NCBI RefSeq assembly: GCF_007859855.1
Contig: NZ_SJPK01000003.1
Coordinates: 441,182 to 505,181 of the forward strand
Length of the DNA: 64,000 nucleotides
From: Allorhodopirellula solitaria
Lineage (GTDB): Bacteria > Planctomycetota > Planctomycetia > Pirellulales > Pirellulaceae
Reading direction: 5' to 3'
This document shows, piece after piece, positions 18,505-28,055 of this stretch (position 1 is the first letter of the stretch; each line of letters begins with the position of its first letter). Below the pieces are notes generated by a model. That model was given only the letters and a program-made list of their open reading frames with translations. It searched no databases and was not told the DNA's origin. A program made the translations under genes and the position numbers.

Positions 18505-20904
18505 ATGATCTGCAACGCCTCCCCCACAAAATCGGCCACGGGATACAGTTCCCGTCCCGCTCGCTCGAGATTTTCAGTGACGTTTCGGAGATCCCTGCGC
18601 TGGATCGGTCTCGCCTGCGTTGTCGCGGCAATGTCTGCGCCAGCCCACGCGGAGATCATCAATTACGCCGAAGTCGGACGCCCCGAAGATCCCGGTCTGG
18701 AATTGCTCCAGGAAGATCCGCATGACCTCATCTTCTTCACAGAGGCCGCCGGGGGCGGTTGGGTGAAGGCGCGGTTGCTTGATCTGCCGGGTCGAACCAT
18801 GCCAGCCAACCCCAAGGGACAACTCAAATTTCGCATCAACGGAATCGAATCGAAGGACTTCGTTGCCAAGTGGGATGAGATTGAATCGATCGACTTTTGG
18901 GAGAAACGCCTCGAACGGGAGACCGCTGATCGGATCAAGGCAGGCGACTTCACTGGTGCTTATCCTTTTCTATCGGTGTTGATCCGTGACTATCCCAATC
19001 GCCCGAATCTGCGAACGCTGCGCTCGGAGTTCCTGCTCCGCGATGCGGGCAGTCGCTTCAAGGACGGCGAGGTGGGGCCCTCGTTGGCGATGCTCGAAGA
19101 ACTACACCGTTATGCACCGGAGTACAAAAGTGATGCTGTGATGACGGGGATCGGCATGATGACCGATCGTCTGATGCAGAAGTTGATGGATGAGAATAAA
19201 CTCGAACTGGCGCAGCAGCTTTTGGCGCGGTTGGAGAGTGATTATCGCGGCAAGAGCTTGGCATCGATCACGAAGTGGAATCAAACGTTTCTCGAGATGG
19301 CTCAGGAGCGACAGGATGCTGCGATCGCTGCTCTGGAAAAGGAAGACTTCCGAACCGCTCGCCGCCTCTCCCGTGAGAGCATTCACCTCAAACCGTCGAT
19401 TCCCAACGGCCAGGAACTCGTTCGCAAGATCGATCAAATCTATCCGCTGGTGAACGTCGGCGTGTTGCAAACGGCCAAGGACCCCGATCCAACCCGATTG
19501 GACAATTGGGCGGCCCGGCGGGCCGGCCGGCTGCTCTATCGCGTGCTCTTTGAAATGCAGGGGGCGGGTCCCGAAGGCGGTGAGTACGAGTTCCTCTTTG
19601 GGGAGACCGAACAGAGCGCCGATCGCCAGGATTTCACCATGCTGCTGCAACCGGAAAAGCTCGAGCCACCGCTCAATGATATCAATGGATTCCTGATCGC
19701 CGATCGTTTGGCCGAGCGAGTGGATCCCAGTTCGGCGATGTATTTCTCACCATGGGCAGCGGCGATTCAGGCGATCGGACTCGACGGTCCCAAACAGATC
19801 GATTGTCTCCTCCGCCGTCCCAATGTGCTGCCGTCTGCACTGATTCAAATGACGGTCGACGGCAGTTGGTTCGGTGGCGAGCCTGGATCGCCGACGGGCG
19901 ACTATCGCCGCGACGTGATCGAAGGGGACGTGGTGCGGTACACCTTGGTGGGTGAGCAGCGGACCGCGACCCAGCCACGAGAAATCGTCGAGATCCGTAC
20001 CGAGAGCGCTGCCGACGGCGTCGCCAAACTGCTCAAAGGGGAGGTCGATGTGCTCGATCAATTGTTCCCCGCCGATGCGGTTCGTCTCGAAGGCAATCGT
20101 AACATTCGAGTAGCGAAGTATCCCCTGCCGAGCGTACACATGCTCGTCCCTTGTAGCGACCACGTCTACTTGGCCGAACGCGCCTTCCGCCGCGCCCTCG
20201 TCTACGGCACCAATCGCAACGACATTCTCGGCGGTGAGTTGCTCGAAGGTCTCGAGGTTCCCGGCTGCCGCGTGCTCTCGGGGCCCTTTCCCGCTGGGAT
20301 CGAACAGAACGATCCGCTCGGTTACGCGTACGACCAATCGATCGCGCCGCGTCGCTATGAACCGCGGTTGGCCAAGCTCCTCATGACGATGAACGCCAAT
20401 ACGCTCGAAGGGCAAGCAAACCGTAAAGAAGAACCGGTGCCCGAGCTCAAGCCGATCCGTCTCGCTCACCCACCGGAGAACCTTTCGCGGTCCGCTTGTG
20501 AAGCAATCAAGAGCCAATGGGAGTTGTTGGATCTCGAGATAGAGTTGGTCGAGTTGCCTGTCGGTATGGCGTTCCCCGAGCCGGGCACGGCAGACCTCGC
20601 CTATGTTGCCGCTGCCGTTTGGGAACCGATCATTGATGCCCGACGCGTCCTCGGGCCCGAGGGCATGGCGGGAAGCACCGACCAACTCGTTGGACTGGGA
20701 CTGCGACGGTTGGAAGAATCGAAAAACTGGAAGGATGCTCGCGACCGCCTGCTCGATTTGCACTACATCGTGCACCACGAACTGCCCATTATCCCGCTCT
20801 GGCAGCTGGTGGATTCCTACGCCTACAATCGCAATCTACTCGGCGTCGGATCGGATGTGGTTTCGTTATATCAGAACGCTGAGAAATGGAGGTTGAGCCA
20901 ATGA
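18505..20904 (+). CDS. Secreted family-5 solute-binding protein-like (SBP_bac_5), orphan
   Basis: A 799-residue exported protein with a signal peptide (core at about 32-47, ending PAHA). The first 300 residues are predicted helical and not part of a standard binding protein. From about residue 315 the sequence matches peptide/nickel-binding proteins of ABC importers, including AFRRALVYGTNRNDIL and the typical ending HHELPIIPLWQLVDSYAYN. No permease or ATPase gene is nearby, so it probably does not serve an ordinary importer. It starts 2 bases after the propeller gene and overlaps the next gene by 4 bases, so it belongs to the ExbBD operon. Its ligand is unknown. Confidence 0.85.
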   Translation: MICNASPTKSATGYSSRPARSRFSVTFRRSLRWIGLACVVAAMSAPAHAEIINYAEVGRPEDPGLELLQEDPHDLIFFTEAAGGGWVKARLLDLPGRTMPANPKGQLKFRINGIESKDFVAKWDEIESIDFWEKRLERETADRIKAGDFTGAYPFLSVLIRDYPNRPNLRTLRSEFLLRDAGSRFKDGEVGPSLAMLEELHRYAPEYKSDAVMTGIGMMTDRLMQKLMDENKLELAQQLLARLESDYRGKSLASITKWNQTFLEMAQERQDAAIAALEKEDFRTARRLSRESIHLKPSIPNGQELVRKIDQIYPLVNVGVLQTAKDPDPTRLDNWAARRAGRLLYRVLFEMQGAGPEGGEYEFLFGETEQSADRQDFTMLLQPEKLEPPLNDINGFLIADRLAERVDPSSAMYFSPWAAAIQAIGLDGPKQIDCLLRRPNVLPSALIQMTVDGSWFGGEPGSPTGDYRRDVIEGDVVRYTLVGEQRTATQPREIVEIRTESAADGVAKLLKGEVDVLDQLFPADAVRLEGNRNIRVAKYPLPSVHMLVPCSDHVYLAERAFRRALVYGTNRNDILGGELLEGLEVPGCRVLSGPFPAGIEQNDPLGYAYDQSIAPRRYEPRLAKLLMTMNANTLEGQANRKEEPVPELKPIRLAHPPENLSRSACEAIKSQWELLDLEIELVELPVGMAFPEPGTADLAYVAAAVWEPIIDARRVLGPEGMAGSTDQLVGLGLRRLEESKNWKDARDRLLDLHYIVHHELPIIPLWQLVDSYAYNRNLLGVGSDVVSLYQNAEKWRLSQ

Positions 20905-22955
20905 ATCGCCAAGCACCTTTGGCCTTGTTGGCCGTTCTTCTGACCCTCACGCTCTTTGGATCCACCCGATCCCGGGCGCTCGATCCTGCCGCCGATACGG
21001 AGTCCACGGAGACCCCGGCGACTGGCGGTCCCTCGGCTCCGGGCGATGGTGCCGAGCAGACCGATTTACTTGCAGAAATCGAAGAGCGTCCCGAGGAGCC
21101 ACCTCCTTTTGACTTCTCTCCTTATCGCGTGCTGATTTGGGTCGCGTCAGATGATCCCCGCATCGATGCTCAATCGATCGAGGTGGACTTGATGAAGTAC
21201 CTCGATCGCGATTTTCGTTCGGTGTGGCGGACCGTGGTCGCCGACGCCCCGCCTGGAGTGGCGTCGATTGCCCGCCGTGATCTCGCCTCGATCACCTTCG
21301 ATTCCATTGCCGCAGCCGACCCGGTGATCGCGCTCAAACGAGACCACCCCGATTCGGTCCGTGTCCATTTCGCTTCCGACGCCGGACGGTTCCTCCAAGG
21401 GATTCCCGGGACACAGGGGCGGGTTCAGGACGTGCTCCGCCGCATCGAAGAAGACCCAGAGTCCAAATCCACGCCAGCAAAGTTTGCGTGGAAGGATAAA
21501 CTGAGACCCATCCAGGGTGACGCTGTTGCTTTGCGAGATCTATGGAAAAATGAATCAACCGAGGCGCTCTTGGTGTCGCGAGGGATGGCCGATTCGCTGA
21601 GCGAACCCGAAGCCAAACTCATCGTCCCACCGCTCCAAGGACAGGTCATCGAGGCGATCAAACACTTTGACAAAATCTATGTCGTGCGGCTGCAAACCAA
21701 GGTCGCCCCGGGCACTGTCGATGTTATGGAACTCGATACACTGATGCAGCATTTCGGTGACGTGGTGCACCACGAGATGGTGTCGCGGAGCGAAGTGGCG
21801 ATGTCCGTCGGTGTCGCGGTCCGGGATGCCTTCTCTCCCGTTGTCCGTATCGACAACGCGGGAAAGAATAACGCCACGGGTTTGGTTCGCGCTGCTGGGT
21901 TGGCGCTCGACCCAGACTCCCCCATTCACGTTCGCGTCGGCGAAGTGCTGGTGCCCTTGGTCCGGAAAGACAACCGCAAGGGACGACCTCTGACCATCGG
22001 GCCGCTCGATTTTGCCTATCTGTATGTCACCGAAGAGGACAAACATTCCGTCAAGATGGATTTTTATTCGGGCCGGATGACGACGCTGCAGGGACGCAAG
22101 AATAATCGCACCCACCGCATGGCTCTGCGTTTGCGGCCGCGTCGAGACACCACGACGCTGCGTTTGCATGCTAAAGGTGAGCCTGACCAACCGTTGATCG
22201 GTTACGAGTTACACGGTAAAGAACTCGATAGCACCAGCATGACCTTTGTCGGACGCACGGATTGGAACGGGCGATTGAATGTAGAAAAGATCGACCGACC
22301 ATTGCGACTGCTCTATGTCAAGAACGGCGGTGCCATTCTCGCGAGACTGCCAATCGTCCCTGGTCACCACGAACAGGTCGTCGCAGACCTCGCCGGTGAT
22401 GACATGCGGCTGCAAGCCGAATCCTATATTCGCGGTGTGCAAAACGCGATTATCGATCTCGTCGCCGTTCGCGAACTGTTCAAAGCCCGGATCAACATGC
22501 GGATCAAGGAAGGCAATCTGAAGGCGGCTGACGAACTGCTCGAAACGCTGCGAAACGAACCGTCGAACGAGAAAATCGCTAACGACATGGGCGTTAAGCA
22601 AACCATGTTCCTCAAAGCGATCGGTCGTAACGCCAACCAAACGCGTAAAGTCGATGAGATGTTCAGCGAGACCCGCGAGCTGCTGGCCAAACACATCAAC
22701 CCGAGAATCATCAACGATCTGGAAGTTGCCCTGATCGAGGCTGAGAAAGGTGGCCAGACGCCGGCCGCCGAAGAGCAGGCCGAGGGTTCCGACGAATCGC
22801 CACCGGCCACCGATGGAGACGCGGAGGGGACAGCCGATGCTGAGCCCGTACCAACCGCCGAGTCCGCCCCGGAGGCTGAGTCCGCGCCGGAGGCCGAGGC
22901 TGCACCGGAGGCCGAGAGCGGCCTCGAACCGGTCGCTCAGCCGGAACCTTCGTGA
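20901..22955 (+). CDS. Secreted protein of unknown family at end of ExbBD operon
   Basis: The preferred start is the ATG at 20901, which overlaps the previous stop (ATGA) and gives a clean signal peptide (MNRQAPLALLAVLLTLTLFG). An ATG 15 bases upstream is also in frame. The product has about 684 residues: a Pro/Glu-rich linker, a mixed alpha/beta region (PYRVLIWVASDDPRIDAQ) to about 350, a beta-rich middle, and a helical segment at about 510-610. It closes with an Ala/Pro/Glu-rich tail of short tandem units (EAESAPEAE). I do not recognise the family. Translational coupling to the binding-protein gene suggests the two products work together in the periplasm. Confidence 0.78.
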   Translation: MNRQAPLALLAVLLTLTLFGSTRSRALDPAADTESTETPATGGPSAPGDGAEQTDLLAEIEERPEEPPPFDFSPYRVLIWVASDDPRIDAQSIEVDLMKYLDRDFRSVWRTVVADAPPGVASIARRDLASITFDSIAAADPVIALKRDHPDSVRVHFASDAGRFLQGIPGTQGRVQDVLRRIEEDPESKSTPAKFAWKDKLRPIQGDAVALRDLWKNESTEALLVSRGMADSLSEPEAKLIVPPLQGQVIEAIKHFDKIYVVRLQTKVAPGTVDVMELDTLMQHFGDVVHHEMVSRSEVAMSVGVAVRDAFSPVVRIDNAGKNNATGLVRAAGLALDPDSPIHVRVGEVLVPLVRKDNRKGRPLTIGPLDFAYLYVTEEDKHSVKMDFYSGRMTTLQGRKNNRTHRMALRLRPRRDTTTLRLHAKGEPDQPLIGYELHGKELDSTSMTFVGRTDWNGRLNVEKIDRPLRLLYVKNGGAILARLPIVPGHHEQVVADLAGDDMRLQAESYIRGVQNAIIDLVAVRELFKARINMRIKEGNLKAADELLETLRNEPSNEKIANDMGVKQTMFLKAIGRNANQTRKVDEMFSETRELLAKHINPRIINDLEVALIEAEKGGQTPAAEEQAEGSDESPPATDGDAEGTADAEPVPTAESAPEAESAPEAEAAPEAESGLEPVAQPEPS

Positions 22956-22974
22956 CCGATCTGAGGAACTGATT

Positions 22975-23036
22975 GGCCGCCGCCGTGAATACTGAACGAG
23001 TACGTTCACGGTAGGGAGGTAATGCCCGGGGCGGCC
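22975..23036. terminator. Large nested hairpin between converging operons
   Basis: GGCCGCC (22975-22981) pairs with GGCGGCC (23030-23036), and inside it CCGTGAA (22983-22989) pairs with TTCACGG (23005-23011). It sits in the 102-base gap between the stops of the ExbBD operon (plus) and the DUF1501 gene (minus), the right place for a bidirectional terminator. There is no T-run. Confidence 0.55.
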
Positions 23037-23057
23037 GTTGGGCTCGCGAGCGTGAGC

Positions 23058-24545
23058 TCAGGTTAGGATGTCGTTGACGACCGTTCCGTGTACATCGGTT
23101 AGGCGGAAGTCGCGGCCTTGGAAACGGTAGGTTAATCGCTCGTGGTCGATACCGAGCAAGTGCAGCATGGTGGCGTGCAGATCATGCACATGGACGGGGT
23201 TTTCCGTGATGTTGTAGCAGAGTTCGTCGGTTGCCCCGTAGGTCAGTCCGCGTTTGATCCCGGCCCCTGTCATCCACAGTGAGAAACAACGTGGGTGGTG
23301 GTCACGACCGTAGGTTTGTGCATTCAATGTCCCCTGGCAATAAGAAGTTCGCCCGAACTCTCCGCCCCAAACAACAAGCGTGTCGTCGAGCATGCCGCGT
23401 TGTTTCAGGTCATTGACGAGCGCCCGGGTCGGTTGGTCGGTATCGCGGCACTGGCCGGGCAACTGCTTGGGCAACGTGAAGTGCTGGTCCCATCCCATAT
23501 GAAACAACTGCACGAATCGCACATCACGCTCGGCCAATCGCCGTGCCAGTAGGCAGTTGTAAGCATAGGTCCCCCGTTTCATCACGTCGGGCCCATAGCT
23601 GTCGAGCACATGCTGCGGTTCATCGGAAAATTCTGTCAGCTCGGGGACCGAGGTTTGCATTCGGTAGGCCAGTTCGTACTGCTTGATTCTCGTGCTGATT
23701 TCGGGGTCTGCGAACTCATCGAGCTTCGTTTGGTTGAGTTTCGCCAGGTCGTCGAGCATCCGGCGGCGAGCGGTTGCATCGAAGCCGTCTGGATTGCTCA
23801 AGTAGAGGACTGGATCTCCCACGCTCATCAGTTTGACACCCGCGTAGTTGGATGGCAGGAAACCACTCCCCCACAGTCGGTCGTAGAGCGGTTGGCAGTT
23901 CGGTCGTCCCGTTCCCCGCGAGACCATGGTGATGAATGTGGGGAGGTTGTTATTGAGCGTGCCGAGTCCGTAGTGCAACCAAGACCCCAAGCTCGGTCGA
24001 CCGGGCAGCTGGTTGCCCGATTGAAAGAATGTCATGGCGGGATCGTGATTGATCGCCTCGGTGTGCATCGATCGAATCAGGCACATGTCGTCAGCAAGCG
24101 TCACGATGTGCGGCAACAACTCACTCCCCAGTTCCATACCGCACTGGCCATGCTTGGCGAACTGGTAGCGAGACCCAGCCATTGGAAACGACTTCTGCCC
24201 CGCCGTCATCCCAGTGATGCGTTGGTTCATATCGATATAGTCGCGAAGGTCTTTTCCCTCATGCTGCTGCAAGGCCGGTTTGTTATCAAATAGCTCTTGC
24301 TGCGAGGGTGCGCCGCTCTGAAACAGGTAGATCACCCGTTTTGCTTTCGGCGGCGTATCGAACTCTCGCATCGTTCCGCTCGGTGGCGGTATTTGCGAGG
24401 CTGGAGAGGATTCCGGTCCAGTCGCAGCATTTGCATTCTCGCCCAGCATCGAAGCCAAGGCGGCCATGCCGACACCTGAGGCGGATCGACCGAAGAAACG
24501 GCGCCGGGTGAGGTGCAATCGATGGTCATGCAAAAGTGCGTTCAT
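23058..24545 (-). CDS. DUF1501 domain protein with Tat-type signal
   Basis: A 495-residue DUF1501 protein, a sulfatase-like fold common in planctomycetes. The N-terminus has a twin-arginine motif (LTRRRFFGRSASG) and a following hydrophobic segment, so export by Tat is likely. Landmarks include YLFQSGAPSQQELFD, HTEAINHDPAMTFFQSGNQLPGRPSLGSW and VVWGGEFGRT. It follows the DUF1549/DUF1553 cytochrome gene on the same strand (61-base gap), the standard pairing for these two families in this phylum. The reaction is not established; the pair is usually discussed in connection with polysaccharide use or surface redox chemistry. Confidence 0.92.
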   Translation of the reverse strand: MNALLHDHRLHLTRRRFFGRSASGVGMAALASMLGENANAATGPESSPASQIPPPSGTMREFDTPPKAKRVIYLFQSGAPSQQELFDNKPALQQHEGKDLRDYIDMNQRITGMTAGQKSFPMAGSRYQFAKHGQCGMELGSELLPHIVTLADDMCLIRSMHTEAINHDPAMTFFQSGNQLPGRPSLGSWLHYGLGTLNNNLPTFITMVSRGTGRPNCQPLYDRLWGSGFLPSNYAGVKLMSVGDPVLYLSNPDGFDATARRRMLDDLAKLNQTKLDEFADPEISTRIKQYELAYRMQTSVPELTEFSDEPQHVLDSYGPDVMKRGTYAYNCLLARRLAERDVRFVQLFHMGWDQHFTLPKQLPGQCRDTDQPTRALVNDLKQRGMLDDTLVVWGGEFGRTSYCQGTLNAQTYGRDHHPRCFSLWMTGAGIKRGLTYGATDELCYNITENPVHVHDLHATMLHLLGIDHERLTYRFQGRDFRLTDVHGTVVNDILT

Positions 24546-24606
24546 GGGATTGGTTACCGGGAAAATAAGAAATCAGTGTGGATCGGGACGTGCGCAGTGC
24601 CAATAA

Positions 24607-27600
24607 CTACTCAATGCAAATGAACTCATCCAAGTTCATGATCAGATGTGCGGTTGCTGTCATTGCAGCGTGCTCGTTGACGTCGATGGACTCATCGCGA
24701 GCCGACTCGCCGACGGCCAACAGCTTCGCAGCCTGATCGGGCCGAGATGCGTAGTGCTCGCGGAAGTATCCCAAGTTATCTTCGAGCACATCGAGCGTCT
24801 CACTGCTCGCCCGATGAGCCATCGCCCGCCGATACATGCTCGCCAATTGAACGCGAGGTTCATCGGTGGGCTCTTGCAGGATGTTTTGGGCCAGATTTCT
24901 CGCGGCCTCGATGAAAGTCGGGTCGTTCATCAGCACGAGCGACTGCAGTGGCGTATTGGTGCGGCGGACACGCACGTTGCACACTTCGCGTCCCCCCGCG
25001 TCAAAGATCGTTTGCCGTGGTGGGTTCACCGCTCGCTTCCAATACGTGTACATGCTCTTGCGGTACAGGTCGTCGCCGGAATCGGTGTTGTACTTCGTGC
25101 CCACACTCGCTGCGACGACCGCCCACAATCCTTTGGGTTGGTAGGGTTTGACCGAGGGGCCTCCTCGCTTTTTCGACAATAGACCGCTGGCTTGGAGTGC
25201 GACGTCACGGATCATGAATCCATCGGCTCGGTATCGTGGACCACGGGCGAAAAGTCGATTTTGAGGATCGACCGCGTTGAGTTTTTCGTTGGTGTGGGAG
25301 GATTGCCGGTATGCCTGGCTCGTCACAATCAGGCGATGCATCGCCCGTACATCCCAGCCTGATCGGATGAACTCCAGTGCCAACCAATCCAGTAGTTCGG
25401 GATGGCTTGGCGGTTCGCTCTGCAGACCAAAATCTTCAGCCGTTTTGACGAGTCCCATGCCAAAGTGGTCCTGCCACATGCGATTGACAGTGACGCGTGC
25501 AGTTAAGGGATTCTCAGGGGAAACCAACCACTGGGCGAACTCCAGTCGATCTTTGGGTTGCGGCGAATCATCACTTTGGAGCAGAGCCGCCGGGACCTCG
25601 CGTGGCAGAGCTTCCGAGGTGTCCGGTGCGTCGTACGCACCTCGTTCCAATAGATAGGCGGGAGCCGGTTGGCCGTCCTGTTCATCCATCACCATCACGG
25701 TGGCGCGGGTGATACCGCGTTGCATGAATTCTTTGTCCACTGCTTCGTTCTCGGCGACCGCCGCACGCAGTCGTGGGTCGATCTTTTCATAGTGAGATCG
25801 AATCAGCTTGCGATCCTGGGAAGACCGTTTGTCGGCCGGTTTGCCGATCGCGGCCAAGGTTTTGGCATCCAACCCAAAACCTTGCGGGATTTCGCTGTCG
25901 GGAGACTGCGTGAGGCTCAGCTGTAGCTTGCCGATGGAATGTCCGGCGTAGACGCTGCCAAAGTAGAGTTCGACAGTGAGCGTGTCGGACGCCTGCACCG
26001 TCAGTGGTTCGGCGAAATACGCGATCGCTTGCACAGGTTCTGACGTGACTCCCGGCCCAGACACGGCCCATCCTGACTTGCGATCATCGTCAATGGCATC
26101 GGCGATTGGGAAACCGTCTTGCTCGAAACTTGCGGCAACGGACGCGATCTCGATAGGTTTTTCATTGAGGAGGACGTTCCAGTCCGTTAGGACAAAGTTG
26201 CCATTGACGCTCGGTGCGAGTTGTCGTGGTTTGCCAAAACGCTTCTCAGGCAAGGCTTCGACCATGATTGCGGAAACTTGTTTGTCGGCAGCGTCGATGT
26301 CGATCTGGTAGGTCACGTTTCGTGAGTCGCTGCCCTTGTACGACAACGTCTGGTCATCGTTGACCTTGAGTTGCCCCTTACCAATCAGCTTCTGAGAGGC
26401 AATTTCTCCGGTAGCCCATTGGTCCGACCGCACCCCCATTTCAGCGACCGCCGACTGAGTCCATTCGTCCATGCGCTCGTCGAGCGACCCGCGTGCATCG
26501 GCGATTGCTTGCTCAGCGGCTCGGCGCCGGGCGAGCAAGTCGTCGGGGATGTCCGCCAAGGGCGAGTAAGACTGCATCGTCGGGTTGGCTTTGGTCCCAG
26601 GGCCGATGCCGCGTTCGCCAATATTGTTGAAGTAAGCGTAGAGCGAGAAAAACTCGCGTTGGCTAATCGGGTCAAATTTATGATCGTGGCATCGAGAGCA
26701 GCCAGCAGTCAGGCCCAGCCAAACAGTGGCCGTCGTCTCAACACGATCGATCACGTTCTCAACAAAGAACTCTTCGGCGAGAGCGCCACCTTCTGCATTT
26801 TGGCGATGATTGCGGTTGAATGCCGTCGCGAGTCGATCGGAATCCGTCGCATCAGGGAGCATGTCCCCTGCAATCTGCAGGATCGTGAATTCGTCAAACG
26901 GCATGTTTTCATGGAAGGCTTGGGTGACCCAATCTCGATATGGCCAATTCGTCCTCCCGTTGTCGTTCTGGTAGCCGTCGGTATCGGCATACCGAGCCGC
27001 ATCGAGCCAACGCAAACTCTGTCGCTCAGCAAATGCCATCGAGCCTAGCAATTTGTCGACAGCCGCCTCGTAGGCAGCATCCGTTGGATCGGCTAAGTAC
27101 GACTCCTGCAAGGATTCAGAGGGCAACATACCCGTCAGAGTCAAGGCAGCCCGTCTGAGTAGCGTCGCTGGAGAGGCTTGAGCGGAAGGCGGCAGATCGG
27201 CCTCGTCGAGTTTCCTAGCGATGAACGCATCGATCGGGTTCACGGTCCACTGTGACCGTGTTTCATCGTCCCACCGCGGATTCTTTTTCAGATCATCAAA
27301 AACCTCGGCGGGAGGTTCCGCAGACGTCGGCGGCGTGAATGCCCAGTGTTCGGCGTAGGGCGCCCCTTGCTCGATCCACGCATCCAGAATGCGTTTGTCT
27401 TCTTCGCTGAGCACCCGGTTGCTGTCCGGCGGCGGCATCCGACCATCGAATTCGTCAGCGTGAATGCGAGCATGCAATTCGCTCGCCGCCAGATCGCCGG
27501 GCACCACGGCAGCGTAGCCGCCAAGATCCGCGAACAAATTCTCCTGGCTGTCCGCTCGAAAATCAGAGTCCTGATTGTCCACGTCCGGTCCATGGCAGGG

Positions 27601-27786
27601 AAAACAACGGTCCGAGAGAATCGGTTGGACTTGGAGATTGAAGTCGACCGTTGGCGTAGCTGGTTCGGCAGCGCCGAGGTGTACGAACATCAGTGTCCAT
27701 GTGATAACGGACAGGAACGCAGCGGCGGGCTCACGAAGCATTAGAAAAAATCGGGGCAGGAGCAGCGAGGGATGGATAGACATCAT
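24607..27786 (-). CDS. PSCyt1/DUF1549/DUF1553 planctomycete cytochrome protein
   Basis: The 1059-residue exported protein has a hydrophobic leader (about residues 21-40) and a c-type heme motif CFPCH (Cys61, Cys64, His65) in the PSCyt1 domain. A DUF1549 region follows with a second heme motif CSRCH (Cys363, Cys366, His367). A middle beta domain of about 200 residues comes next, then DUF1553 (landmarks NRMWQDHFGMGLVKTAEDFG and TSQAYRQSS). The domain order is the usual one. It is the first gene of a two-gene unit with DUF1501 and diverges from a sulfatase gene. Periplasmic electron transfer is likely from the hemes; its donor and acceptor are unknown. Confidence 0.93.
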   Translation of the reverse strand: MMSIHPSLLLPRFFLMLREPAAAFLSVITWTLMFVHLGAAEPATPTVDFNLQVQPILSDRCFPCHGPDVDNQDSDFRADSQENLFADLGGYAAVVPGDLAASELHARIHADEFDGRMPPPDSNRVLSEEDKRILDAWIEQGAPYAEHWAFTPPTSAEPPAEVFDDLKKNPRWDDETRSQWTVNPIDAFIARKLDEADLPPSAQASPATLLRRAALTLTGMLPSESLQESYLADPTDAAYEAAVDKLLGSMAFAERQSLRWLDAARYADTDGYQNDNGRTNWPYRDWVTQAFHENMPFDEFTILQIAGDMLPDATDSDRLATAFNRNHRQNAEGGALAEEFFVENVIDRVETTATVWLGLTAGCSRCHDHKFDPISQREFFSLYAYFNNIGERGIGPGTKANPTMQSYSPLADIPDDLLARRRAAEQAIADARGSLDERMDEWTQSAVAEMGVRSDQWATGEIASQKLIGKGQLKVNDDQTLSYKGSDSRNVTYQIDIDAADKQVSAIMVEALPEKRFGKPRQLAPSVNGNFVLTDWNVLLNEKPIEIASVAASFEQDGFPIADAIDDDRKSGWAVSGPGVTSEPVQAIAYFAEPLTVQASDTLTVELYFGSVYAGHSIGKLQLSLTQSPDSEIPQGFGLDAKTLAAIGKPADKRSSQDRKLIRSHYEKIDPRLRAAVAENEAVDKEFMQRGITRATVMVMDEQDGQPAPAYLLERGAYDAPDTSEALPREVPAALLQSDDSPQPKDRLEFAQWLVSPENPLTARVTVNRMWQDHFGMGLVKTAEDFGLQSEPPSHPELLDWLALEFIRSGWDVRAMHRLIVTSQAYRQSSHTNEKLNAVDPQNRLFARGPRYRADGFMIRDVALQASGLLSKKRGGPSVKPYQPKGLWAVVAASVGTKYNTDSGDDLYRKSMYTYWKRAVNPPRQTIFDAGGREVCNVRVRRTNTPLQSLVLMNDPTFIEAARNLAQNILQEPTDEPRVQLASMYRRAMAHRASSETLDVLEDNLGYFREHYASRPDQAAKLLAVGESARDESIDVNEHAAMTATAHLIMNLDEFICIE

Positions 27787-27938
27787 TCTACACGAATACC
27801 GCCAAGAACTACAGAACGCGGTACGACCCTCTGACGCTGGCTAGAATCTCTTGACCACAGCTTTCTAGTTTTAAAACGTTGAATCCCATGAGGTTAAGTG
27901 CACGGGGGCCCACTTGCGGACGAGCGTCAGGTCTGGCA

Positions 27939-27963
27939 CGCCTCCCCCAGAAACGCCTCCCCC
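27939..27963. repeat. Direct repeat of CGCCTCCCCC in a divergent promoter region
   Basis: Two exact 10-base copies at 27939-27948 and 27954-27963, with a 15-base period, in the 269-base gap between the divergent cytochrome and sulfatase genes. Possible regulator binding site; otherwise the gap shows nothing clear apart from a GGAG at about 28043 for the sulfatase. Confidence 0.35.
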
Positions 27964-28055
27964 GACGATCGCGAGTTGCTTCAGGTATGGCACCGGGGCT
28001 CATCTGATCTGGTACAAATACGTCAGAGTCCCCGTACCCAATCCGGAGTAAAAGC

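Noticed and set aside
19747-20778. 343-codon minus-strand frame inside the binding-protein gene
   Set aside because: Antisense shadow of a gene with a clear signal peptide and family-5 binding-protein motifs.
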